Below are positions 28,045-40,387 of a DNA stretch of 64,000 nucleotides, one piece after another; within the stretch, counting starts at the first letter, position 1; each line of letters opens with the position of its first letter. The stretch spans positions 14,571,955 through 14,635,954 of the forward strand of contig BROE01000016.1 of NCBI GenBank assembly GCA_036571765.1. The letters run 5' to 3'. Below the pieces are notes generated by a model. The model was given only the letters and a program-made list of their open reading frames with translations. It was not told the origin of the DNA and searched no databases. This stretch comes from Plecoglossus altivelis (Eukaryota > Chordata > Actinopteri > Osmeriformes > Plecoglossidae). The position numbers and the translations under genes were made by a program.

Positions 28045-28513
28045 AACACACACACACACACCCAAACACACACACAAGTCCATAGCTTCCCCTCTCTCTG
28101 CCCCCAGCCTTTCTCCACCGAACACTTGAGAAAGATTAAACAAATCAGATAGCGATCCTAACTTCCTTAGAACTTAGTTTAATATGGATGTAGAAGAATG
28201 AAAGCGAGTGGTTCTGGCGCTCCACAGACCTGCAGGGTTGATCAGCCTTCCTGTCAGCCAGTGGCTCTGTGTCTCCAACTAGTGCTGACAACGTAGTCCA
28301 GATCACTGCGACGGTGTGACGACATGTTTGCTATCTCGCCTGCCGACCCTTGGCGACCCCGCCCCCTTCGCCCCCGCCTCCCTTCCTGTGAGGTCACAGC
28401 CCTCCATTCATCAACTGGCTTCTGAGCGTGCTCAGTCTCACAGGTGCAGGGCCAGTTAAATATAGACGGCAGAGAAGGAAGGAAAGGCCTGTGTCTGCAT
28501 GCATCTACACAGG

Positions 28514-28550
<37 letters not shown>

Positions 28551-28832
28551 TGTTTGTTGGGGGAGTGGGGTTACAGAAAGCGCAGGAGAGAGGGGGATGA
28601 ACACTCGCTAGGGCTCTTCTGTGCGTGGGAGCACCATAAGGACATTTATACAGCAAGACTGGATTTAGCCAAGGGCAAGTACATTAGCTCAGATCTATAT
28701 TTACCAAATTAATATGTAATAGCTCTTACAGTAACAGTATGTAGGAGCAAAGTTTTAACCAGACATATTTTCAGCCTGGAATTTACCAAGGGCAGAATGA
28801 GACATTGTACGGGGTCTGGTAGGGGGCGGCAG

Positions 28833-28878
<46 letters not shown>

Positions 28879-29864
28879 GCATCTACATGTCACATAAACA
28901 CCCCGGGCAGGGTTGGGGGAAGGGGTAGGAAGGATATAACTGTAGTGTTGGAGAGTCATCTCAGAAGTGGGGCCCTCGCTGAGTGGAGAGCTCTGAATGC
29001 CTGCCATGCCTCTTATGCTCCACGACCCTCCATCCACTCTACTAACCAGCGAGGGGGGGGGGTCATGTGAGCCTGGTCATGTCAGGAAGGGGGGAGGGGG
29101 GGCGGTCAAGTGAGCCTTGTCATGTCAGGAAGGGGGGGGGCCCTGCTTGACCTTCGTCTGACCTTCACTACCTATGCTCCCCTACCCTGACCAAAGCCTT
29201 CAGACAGCCTGTCCTACTGTAGATACACACCTGGACACAGAGTGTTGATTCAAAAACACCTGGACACACACAGAGTCGATTCAAACACACCTGGACACAC
29301 AGTGTCGATACAAACACACCTGGACACACATTGTCGATACAAACACACCTGGACACATACAGCGTCAATACAAACACACCTGGACACCTGGTAAGTATAT
29401 TTACACACTTGGACACGCTCACTGTATTTACACACCTGCATAAACATACTGTGTATACGTACACACCTGGACACACACACTTGATTTCCACACCTGGACA
29501 CACACACTGTAGATACATACACACCTTTACACACACAGTATATACGCAGTGAATACACACTTGAATACACACACATGCAGCAAATACACACCTGGAAACA
29601 CACACACAGCAGATACACACCTGGACACACACACGCAGAAGATACACTTTCAGAAAAACACACACACAGCAGATACACACATGGAAACCCCCACACATAC
29701 ACACACCTGGAAACACACACATGCAGTAGATACACACCTGGCCGGCCATCTGCTTCTGTAGTGTGGAGCTTTGGTCTCTCCAGCATCCACTATCAGCTGT
29801 CAAGACCAGCACTTTACTGCAAACAGAGCACCTCCCCTCAGTCTCTCTCTCTCTCTCTCTCTCT

Positions 29865-29904
<40 letters not shown>

Positions 29905-30729
29905 CACACACAAAGGAAAATTAAATTGCTAACTTTAATTCAATTCTGCAGCTTTCGACCCATCCGCTTTGCGCTTAGACCGGGCTGCTAAAACTCATCA
30001 CTCCTGATGGACCTAAGAGTGTGTGTGTGTGTCTGACCGGGAATTAATACATGTTCTGATGTGTACGTGTGCGTACAAGGTTGTGTGTGAGGATTACGAG
30101 CACGCATGTTTATCTAACGGCAGCTCCAGTCTTCAGAGACGGAGTTGGGCCGTCCAGAAATAGGTGCATCCACACCTGCCCTTGTCCCCTGGGGGCCGCC
30201 TGTTAGAGAGGGGCTCTGCCTCTCAGCCTGGACACACACGTGACCCTCCTGTTCTCTCTGCTCTGCTAAGAGGCCGGCTGCTGTCTCTGTCCTCTGCTCT
30301 GGTGAGAGGAGGAGTAGGGTTCTACCACATACACACACATACACAAAGTCTGATAGACTTGTGTTGTAACACACTGTAAGTCCTTAGGTATGGTGTTGAA
30401 AAGTAGCTGGTGTGCCCTATCATGGCTTTCATCCCTGTCTTAATTTCTCTGTTCCTTACTGCCCACTCTGTCCCCCATCCATTCACACACACCCACCCCC
30501 TTAGCTGTAGAGTGTATGTGTGAGAGAGACCAGTGGACAGCAAATGAGACAGACGGAGAGAGAAGGAGTGAGAGATTGACAGAGAGAGACAGTGAGAGAG
30601 AGTGGGTGAGAGAGTGACACTGAAAGAGAGGGGGGGGTGAGCGAGTGAGTGAGGCTGACAGAGAGAGGGTGAGCGAGTGAGTAAGACTGAGAGAGAGAGG
30701 GAGAGAAGGTGAGCAAGTGAGTGAGACTG

Positions 30730-30776
<47 letters not shown>

Positions 30777-30855
30777 GGGTGAGCGAGTGAGTGAGACTGA
30801 GAGAAAGAAAGAGAGAGAGATAGAGAGAGAGGGTGAGCAAGTAAGTGAGACTGAC

Positions 30856-30933
<78 letters not shown>

Positions 30934-33900
30934 AGCGAGTGAGTGAGACTGAGTCTGTTCAGAGGACTAGAATGAATACTGAGAGAACAGTGTGTTTTAC
31001 CTCTGGCCTGGGTGACAGTGTATGTACACTCCTCTGCTGTGGACCTGAGGAGTGACACACACCAGGGCCCAAACACACACACACACACATACACACACTT
31101 GAAGAGCAGATGCGTGTGGCCACACTGAGCAACACCGAGCACCCTGAGAAGGAGAGTTACAAAGCTGGCCTGTCTCCTGCTGCTAATGCACCCAAGTCAC
31201 TCCACACAGAACAGACCCATGTCTGTGGGCGCCAAGACTGGGCCTGCACCTAAACACTCCAGGACACGCACACACACAGCACTCTTCAGGAAAACAGACA
31301 CATATGGTAGCCTTCAACACACAAACACAAGCACCTTCTAGCTTTCAAGCACTCACTCCACACACACATGTACACCCCCCACACACACACACACACTCAC
31401 ACACACACAAACACAGACGCACTCCTGCCCCATGGTCACCCATCTCTTTTGTCTTGTTGATAGGGTCTGTCTCTTACTAATTTGTCCTTGTTGAATAAAT
31501 GATGGTGCGCCATTGACCAGATAGCAGCTCTTGTAACAGAAGTTAGCTGCATGGCTGGCTGACTGGCTGGGTGGCTGGCTGGCTGACTGGCTGTCTGGTA
31601 GCAAGGCCTACTACCAGCTAAAACCATGTACTCCAACCATGTGAGCACCATGCAGGCGTATATACACACTGTACAGACACATCACTGAGGATCGTAGAGC
31701 AGATACCCTCCCAGTCTTACAGGGGACGTATCACCGGTGGTCTCAGAACTGGAGGAGGTTAAGTACGTTATTAACCAGTGTACTGAGGAAGAGATAGAAA
31801 AAGAGAGTGTGCGAGTGTGTGTGAGTATGTGTGTGTGTGTGTGTGTGCCTGCAAGACAGAAATATAGAGTGAGAGGCAGCAACATGGAATGATGTCACTA
31901 GGAACTAGAAATCAGACACTGGTGAATCCCTGCGTGCCAAACCACTGGACAGATGTAATCTTGGATTAATGTCCTCAACTGCATTATAATCTTGTAAAGT
32001 GGTTTAGTGTGAAGCATTTGGTTGAGGGGGAGGGAGGGATGGGCAAGGGACTGTTATATAATAAAGAGGATATAAGCTTGTTCTCATGCTAGGTGGATAG
32101 TGAGATTACATGTCTTAACTGTAATAATGTGGGAAGGGATGTGTTTAAACCTCCCGTTCCTGGATATATTGACACACACATGCGCTCTGTCGAAGCAAAA
32201 TGACTAATCTGAGAAACAGCAAAGAAAATAAATATATGAATGTACAAAACATGGTTTTCCTCTTTCCTCTATCGCAGGGTCGAATTCATCCACCTCTTCT
32301 TTCCAAGGTTCTCCTTTCCTTTTCACCCCTTATCTGGCCTGACTTGATACCCTGTAGCTCTCCTCCTGTCTCTCTCCTCCTCATCCCTCCCTCCATGCAT
32401 CCCTTTCCTCTCTCTATCCTTCCTTCTCGCAGTCAGTGTGGTCTCCTTATTTCTTATCCAACCTTCATCCAACCCTCTCTCTCTCTTCTCTCTTCTCCCC
32501 CTTCATCATCTCTCTCTCTCCTCTCTCTCTTCTTTCTTCTCTCTCTGGTGTCTGTCTACCTTGTGTGTACTTTGTCTCTCTCCTCTCTCCCTTACCCCAC
32601 CTTCTTTTTCTCCCTGTCTCCCTATCCCACTCTCTCTCTCTCTCTCTATGGTCTCTCTCTCTCTTGGTGTCTCTCCTTCTCTTTCCTCCTCTCCTTCCCG
32701 CCTCTCCCTCCTTCCCGCCCTCTCTCTCTCTCTCTCCTCCTCTTCTCCCTCCTCTCTTCTATTTCCTCTCTCTCCTCTCCCCATCTCTCTCNNNNNNGTG
32801 GGTCTTCGGTGTATCTTAGTGGTTCATGGTTTCCTTGTTTGTCGTGGTGCCTGTGGTTTTCTTCACCTGTACAGTGTGTGTGTTGTTGTGTGCGTGGTTT
32901 TTGGGTGTGTGTTGTGTGTGTTTTGTTGGTGTTTGTGTTCTATAGTGGGTGTGTCTTGGCTGGCTTGTATTTCTTTTTTTCTCCGTCTTTTTTCTTAGGT
33001 TTTTTGTGCTTTTTGTCGGGCGTTTGCCGTGGGTTTTGCATATTGAGTGTGTGATGGTGCTTAATGGTCGAGTCCGCGAGTGGCCGCCGTCGTTCTTCTT
33101 TGGGGGCGCTTCGTGTGCCCGTGTGTCTTGTTTCCTGGCAGTTCGTGTTGTGGTCCAGCTTCCCGCCGCCTTTGTTCGCGTTCTCCTTTTGCTGGTGTTG
33201 CCGTCCTGTGCTGCGTCTTTTTCGATGTTGCCTGGCAACCTGCGCTGCCCCATGGGCCCTCTGTGGTGAAGGAGCCATGTCGCGCCCGGGACCTGTGTAA
33301 TTCTCTCTTCTCTCGCTCTTCTCTCTCTCGTCTCGTCCCTACGCATCTCTCTCTCGTTGTGTCTCTCGGTTGCTCCTCTCTCTCCCCTCTCTCTCTCCCC
33401 TCTCTCTCCCAGTGTGAGAAGGTATCAGCCACCCGGTGCCATCTGGTGCTGCTTCCTCCACTAGCCCCTAATGACGACCTGGTCTATTACAACACACACA
33501 CACAGTCACACACACACTGTTACACACACACACAAACACACGCACCCAGTTACATCCGCACACACAGAGGTAGGACCAAGTGATGAGATTAGACACACTG
33601 ATCAGACAAATACAGAAGTTCACTTCAGAGGGCCAGAGCGCCCGGACAACAGCCCCAAGGTCACATGATGATGTCCCAAGTGATCTCAGGACAGGCCTAA
33701 TGACCACCGGCTACTGCTTAACAAGACCTAATCACACCCTGACAGCAGAGTGCATTCCTCACACACACACACACACACACATGCATACACACACACACAC
33801 ACACACAGACACACACACATGCATACACACACAGACACACACATGCATACATAGACACACACATGCATACACAGACACACACACGCACACAGAGACACAC

Positions 33901-34194
33901 AGACATACACAGATACACACACATGCATACACACACATACACACATATGCAGACACAGAAATAAGGTTGGGCGCCAGCGTGTGTGTGGAGACAGTGCTGA
34001 GTCTTTGTTCTCTGTGTGTGTAAGTGAGAGCATGCAGAAGTGTGTGTGTGCGCCTGCTTGTAAGAAGGTGTACTGTATGTGTGTCCAGGGGCTGTTATCA
34101 CATGAACCACAAGCAAATAGGAGTCAGATGCCTCCAGACAGAACCATAAAATATAAATCAGGCGACCCTACATCCAGATCTTACACTCACCACG

Positions 34195-34225
<31 letters not shown>

Positions 34226-37115
34226 TTCAGGTGGACACAAACACTCCCACCTTTCAAAAAATAAAAATATTTATTTACAATAGTCTTAGAATAAATCAGT
34301 TACTAGAATGTTTGCGTGATTACGTGTGTGTGTGTGTGCGCGCGAGCGAATGATGTCAGAGCCCAGTATTGAGTCTCGGTGTTTTATGTCAGGCGTTAAA
34401 CGACCCAGGAAATGAGCTCAGGAGATTGATAGACTAATGCAAGAATACTGTGTGAGTCAGCATCAGAGGTAAAACATCACTCATCTCCAAAAGAAAAAAA
34501 AAGAAGGGTTTTGGTAAACCTCTGTGGATCCACCAAGCTGGCTGCAATGTTGCACCAAGTCCACATTAGGACCGCAAAGGAAGATAGCTTTTGATGTCTG
34601 ACAGCCCCAAGAAGACATCATCCTCTTCCTGCATTGTCATCCAGAGTGCCTGGAGGCCAGAGAAGATGTTGACAAGATGAAAGAAGAAAAGAATAATAGA
34701 TACACCTTTTCAGGGAGAGAAAGACCCATCTCCTCATCCCTCACTCCTCTCCTCTCTTTCCCCATTCCCCAATACTGGCTCTGTCCATGTCCCTAACATT
34801 CCTCTCCTCTCTTTCCCCATTCCTCTATACTGGCTCTGTCAAAGTCCCTGACATTCCTCTCCTCGCTCTTTGCCCTCTCTCTCTCTGCCCTCTGCCTCTC
34901 TCTGGCCTTCTCTCTCTCTCTAGCTCTCTCTCTGCCCTCTCTCTGTCTCTCTAGTGCTCTCTCTCTAGCTCTCTCTCCCTCCCTCCCTCCCTCCCTCTGC
35001 CTTCTCTCGCTCCATCTAGCTCTCTCTCTGCCCTCTCTCTCTCCAGCTCTTTATCTCTCTCTGCCCTCTCTCTCTCTGCCCTCTCTTCATCCTTTCGTTT
35101 GTGAGATTCTTCCCATCTCCACCTCTCCCCTGTCCCCTCTTTCTCTGGGAAGTAAACTTGGGAGGGTAAAAAACAGGAAGTGAAGCCTACCGTGTGACTC
35201 AAAACGCACCGCTGGTATTTTTAGAAAAGCAGCACCCCCCCAACCCCAATCCCCCCCCAACCCAGCACTTCCCCCCCCCCCCATCCAGTTTCCTCCAGGC
35301 CGCAGGGAGGACCCTGCTACCCAGCCCTGCGTAGCCCCCGCAGGGACGCACGGCCGAGCGGACAGAGAACAGACAATCCCAGTGTGACAGACTCCTTGCA
35401 CTTCCTCCCCCCACATGCTCAGGTGTGCAGCTGCTGACATCTGAAAGGCCAGACCCAGACCCAGACCCAGCCTTGGCCAGGACACTGTCATCTGCAAGGC
35501 CAGACCCAGACCCAGACCCAGACCCAGACCCAGCCTTGGCCAGGCCACTGTCATCTGCAAGGATAGACCCAGACCCAGACCCAGCCTTGGCCAGGCCACT
35601 GTCATCTGCAAGGATAGACCCAGACCCAGCCTTGGCCAGGCCACTATCATCTGGTGTCACAATCTAACCATCTTCTTTGACACGTTTCAGCCGCACACCT
35701 CCACATCGTTCGCCTCTCGATAGTCTATGAAACCAGCTCAAACCACAAGTGTGAGACGTCTAGGAAAGCTTTGTAAGACCCACCGCAACCACAGAAAAAG
35801 TTGGCAATACACGTCTATCGAGTACATAAAACCTGCACCAACAGCTATAAATATTTTACAGTTGGTCTAAGGATCGAGTTTAAATGCCGGGATGACTAGA
35901 ATCGGATCTTGGCTTCACCAAAACGAAGTGGTGTGTGTAGAGGCGACCCTCGTACAATTTCATTAAATCATCGCCCTGGGCAACCATGCAAGAGTTGAAC
36001 AACAATCCTCTCTTGTCTGACTCAGTTCACATGATGGCGGTGGGGTGTGCAGCTCACCCTAAGACTGGGCCAGTGGTGTGTGGATGTGTGTGTGGTGTAT
36101 GAGGAAGAAGTGTGTGTGCGGGGGGGGGGGGGGGGGGNNNNTACACCAGTCATGGCAGGGGTGGGTGGGTGGAACTGGGGTTAGACAGTGGGTGTAGCAG
36201 ACCTCCAAAACAGAGATACCACAAGAGAGGTAGACTCTCTGCACATGCTGAGCAGTTGCCTTGTGTAGCCGGAACCCAAAAATCTCAACCCAGACCCTGT
36301 TCGAGAGATCGAGGGAGACAGAGTGCGGGAGAAAGAGAGACAGAGAGAGTGAATGAGAGTGAAAGATAAAGAGAAAGATAGAATGAATTAAAAAAGAGAG
36401 AGCGAGAGAGGGAGGGAGGAAAAGGGAGGCAGAGATAGGCAGAAGGCGGGACATGTTGCATTGCATGTTAAGATAGATGCAAAGGGACAGAGACAGGGTG
36501 AGAGATTAACTGGGATTATGAAGAGAATGTGTGGGCAGGAGTGAGAAAACGCACAACAGGGGGTGATGTTAGTGGGATGCGCATGGGGCGGTGGTGTGGG
36601 AGTGTGTGAGTGTGTATTCAAAGGGTTGCTCTAGATGGCCAGGCGTGACTACAGTGGCCTGACTCAGGCCATACTAACCCTGAACCCCTTCCCTCCAAGT
36701 CACCTTCTTTCTCACCACAATAGCAGAGAGCAGGGACAGAGCACAGCTAGATCTAGTTCCATGACAGGGGAGAGCAGGGACAGAGCACAGCTAGATCTAG
36801 TTCCATGACAGGAGAGAGCAGGGACAGAGCACAGCTAGATCTAGTTCCATGACAGGAGAGAGCAGGGACAGAGCACAGCTAGATCTAGTTCTACTGCGGT
36901 ATAAGGGAATGCAGAAGCGGGTTTAGCTTGATGATTACTGCTCACATTCAGTCTCTGATTAACAGACAGGTGAGAAATAATGAGAGAGCAAGAGGCCAAA
37001 CCATAAGAAAGAAACTGAATGGAGCAGGTTAAGTTGACCAAAGGAAAGACAGGAGCGAGATAGAGAGAGATAGAGAGAGAAAGAGCGATAGAGAGAGAGA
37101 GAGAGAGAGATAGAT

Positions 37116-37154
<39 letters not shown>

Positions 37155-40100
37155 CAACAGGGGGTGATGTTAGTGGGATGCGCATGGGGCGGTGGTGTGG
37201 GAGTGTGTGAGTGTGGGTATTTCAAAAGTAGAGGTCTGGACTCTAGAATGGCCATGCGGCCAGGCGTGACTACAGGTGGCCTGACTCAAGGCCGAATAAC
37301 TAAGCCCTGAACCGCTTTCCTCCAAGGGTCCACCTCAAACATCTACTCCCTCACCAAATAGCAGAGGAGAGGGACAGGAGTCACCAGCTAGATCGTAGTT
37401 CCATGAGAGGGGATAGCCAGGGAATCAGAAGCATCGAGCTAGAGTATTAGTCTTCATGTGATCAGGAGAGAGCAGGTACAAAGAAGCACAGCTAGATCCG
37501 TAGTTCTATGACAGGAGAAGAGCAGGGTACGAGCAAAGCTTAGATCTACTTCATGACAGGGGAGAGCAGGGACAGAGCACAGCTAGATCTACTTCCATGA
37601 CAGGAGAGAGCAGGGACAGAGCACAACTAGATCTAGTTCCATGACAGGAGAGAGCAGGGACAGAGAGAGCAAAGCTAACGATAATAGAGAACGAGGGAAT
37701 TTCGCATCGACAGGAGAATGAGAGGGACAGGCAGCGAACGAGCGTATGATACTGAAGCTTCATGGCGGAAAGAGAGAGGACAGGCAGCATCATGCTTAGA
37801 TCTACTTCCAATGACAGGAGAAGAGCTAGACGAGACTACGAGTCTCAGCTAATCTATTCATGAACAGGTAAGAGCAGGGACAGAGCTAAAAGCTAGTTAG
37901 AATACTTCATGAGCTCAGGCAGAGGCAGGCAGGGAGCTATGAGGCACAGCGCTAGAGATAGTAAGTTCCAATGAACAGGAGAGAGCTGATAGGGACATGG
38001 AGCACAGCTGGATTCTCAGTCTTCTACTGGGTATTAGGAGGGAAGCAGAAACGCGGGTATTGGAGCTCGAAATGACACATTACTGCTCACATCAGTCTCT
38101 GATTGATACAGACAGGTGCGTAAAAGTAATAGAGAGAGCAAGGGCCGAACCATAAAGAAAAGAAACTGGAATGGAAGGTAGTTGACCAGTAAGGAAGACA
38201 CGGGGGAGCGAGCATGAGAGTAGATCAGGAGATGAGAAAGAGCGGATAGAGAGAGAGTAGAGCAGAAGATGATAGACGACGAGAGAGAGAGAGAGCGGAT
38301 GAGAAAGAAGAGAGAGAGAGAGAGAGGAAGAGAGAGAGCATAGAGACTAGAAACTTAAACCAGAGAGTAAATAAGAAGTAATCAGCTTAAAGGGGCTTAG
38401 CATGAGCTAACACACCAGAGGTGTAAGCCACGCCGGAAACATTGTCAAACCAGTCTGTTGTCTAAAATGAACCAAAAAACAACACATTAAACTCAAAACA
38501 AGGTTGTTGATGTGGTGAGAAATTCATGTCCGTGATGGTGCTTGTGAATGTGCTGCGATGACACAGTGTGTGTAATAAAGCAATACAGAAGTGTACCACT
38601 GCTATGGATGACTTATGAAGAGATTGAGGAACTCGTCACCACTGCAACATCACCATAACGATTTCAATTCGTCCAAGACATCATACAGTCTCAATAACAG
38701 CACAATTTGCTTCTGCTTCATTTAAAAAAAAAAATACACAGGCCGGCGATTCCTTGTGCCGTGCTTTAAGTGGTCTGGTTCTGTTCCTTCACGCTCTTCA
38801 GCTGAGCCCGTGCTGGCTGTGGATCAGGCTTGTGGAGGGTGAGAAGCCTGGGGCTAGATTAGTGACAAGAGGGGGGAGAGAGCAGCTGTAGCCTGGGGAG
38901 AAGGGAGCCACAGGAGGGGCCCAGACGGAAAGCCCTATTAGGGCCCACCCTCACTGGTTCACCCTACCCCCAGTCAACACAGCCAGACGTTTACACAGCC
39001 GGACAGTCTCACGATCCACACACCACTTCTCCCTTTGCCTTTCGCCAACCCCTACTGCATTTCACTGAATGGAAAACAATAGCAATAGGTTGCAAACACT
39101 TACAGTACATCATGAAATGACTAAACTATCCTGTCACGATGGGATCCTCCTCACAATCTTCCTCTCAGAGAGACAATGACTCGACTGACATTCCAAGGAA
39201 CACTATTTCTTGTGTGTTTCTACGTAAACGTGCACCTGCACTGCATTCTTTAAGAATACCTGTGCGTTCCCACAAACGTTACGTGGGTGTGGACTTTTTT
39301 AGCAAGTCCAGACAGATAGATACACTAGAGTCCCAGAGTTTCACCAGCTTGGCCAAATATCCAATTAGTCATAGCAAGAAAGCAAATAGAGTTGTGTTCC
39401 CTGCATGGTTACTGTCCCAGCTTGTCCTGTGCACGAACAAAGGGCAAGGAGCACATCAGACTAAAAGGGAGGAGAGAGAGATACTGTGGGAGAGAAAGAT
39501 GGAATATAAGAGAGTGGGGACATGATGTATGGGTAGAAGAAAAAGGAGAGGGAGTTTGATGAGGAGAAAGAGAGGACAGAGTGACTAAAAGAAAGAGAGA
39601 CAGAAACAGTGAAGGGAGAACGGGAGCAAACATGAGGGAGATGAAGAGACTGTGTTTGATGGTCTTGCTACAATGCTGAGGGTTTTCAAGGAGATGTGGT
39701 GAAATCTCGATGAAGGGAGAGACTGAGGAAGAACTAAGCTAGAAGCAGACACACAAAAGAAAGACAAAGCCAATGTGGAAGAGATGTGGATAATGCAGGT
39801 CGTGAGGGAAAAACCATCTCTGGCCATCTCACTTCAGTCCCCACAGCACAGCAGTGAAAGCATACAGCTAGCCACCACTGTGGGCACCATCTTGAAAACA
39901 CTTAGCAGTGATGACCAATGTGACACATGCGTGGACCCCCCTCCCAGCCCAGACTGATGAGTCAAGCTGTAGAACAGGCTAGTTAAACGATGACAGACTT
40001 TCAACAATCTAACCCATCAAGAGAAAAATCCAGAATGCCCAGTTGGAAACCATTGTCGCGGACCCCAGCCAAGCTGCAGGCTGTAGATCTGTTTTGTTTT

Positions 40101-40355
40101 TCTGTTCCTCTCTCTCTCCCTCCCTCCCTCCCTCCCTCCCTCCCTCTCTCTCTCTCTCTCTCTCTCCCTCCCTCTCTCTCTCTTTCCTTCCCTCTCTCTC
40201 CCTCCCTCCCTCTCTCTCTCCCTCCCTCCCTCTACCTCTCTCTCCCTCCCTCTCTCTCTGCTCCACCTCTATAATGGACCTAATAGAGTCTCATCAATAA
40301 TTCACATTCATGTCAGCTTCAGACAACAAAGAGAGGAGTTTCTCTTCTACATCCT

Positions 40356-40387
<32 letters not shown>

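Noticed and set aside
27099..28118. 339-codon minus-strand open frame
   Set aside because: Its N-terminal part is translation of the AC/AAAC array (Cys/Val runs) and the rest crosses the 30-bp repeat. No conserved domain and no codon pattern of a gene.
29222..29911. 247-codon Cys/Val-rich minus-strand open frame
   Set aside because: Translation of the CACACCTGGACACA minisatellite. No signal for a real cysteine-rich protein.
32200..33054. 284-codon plus-strand open frame
   Set aside because: Translates a CT tract, crosses six Ns, and continues into sequence of doubtful quality.
32816..33346. 176-codon minus-strand open frame
   Set aside because: Arises from the G+T-skewed block after the gap. 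Low-complexity basic sequence with no recognisable fold.
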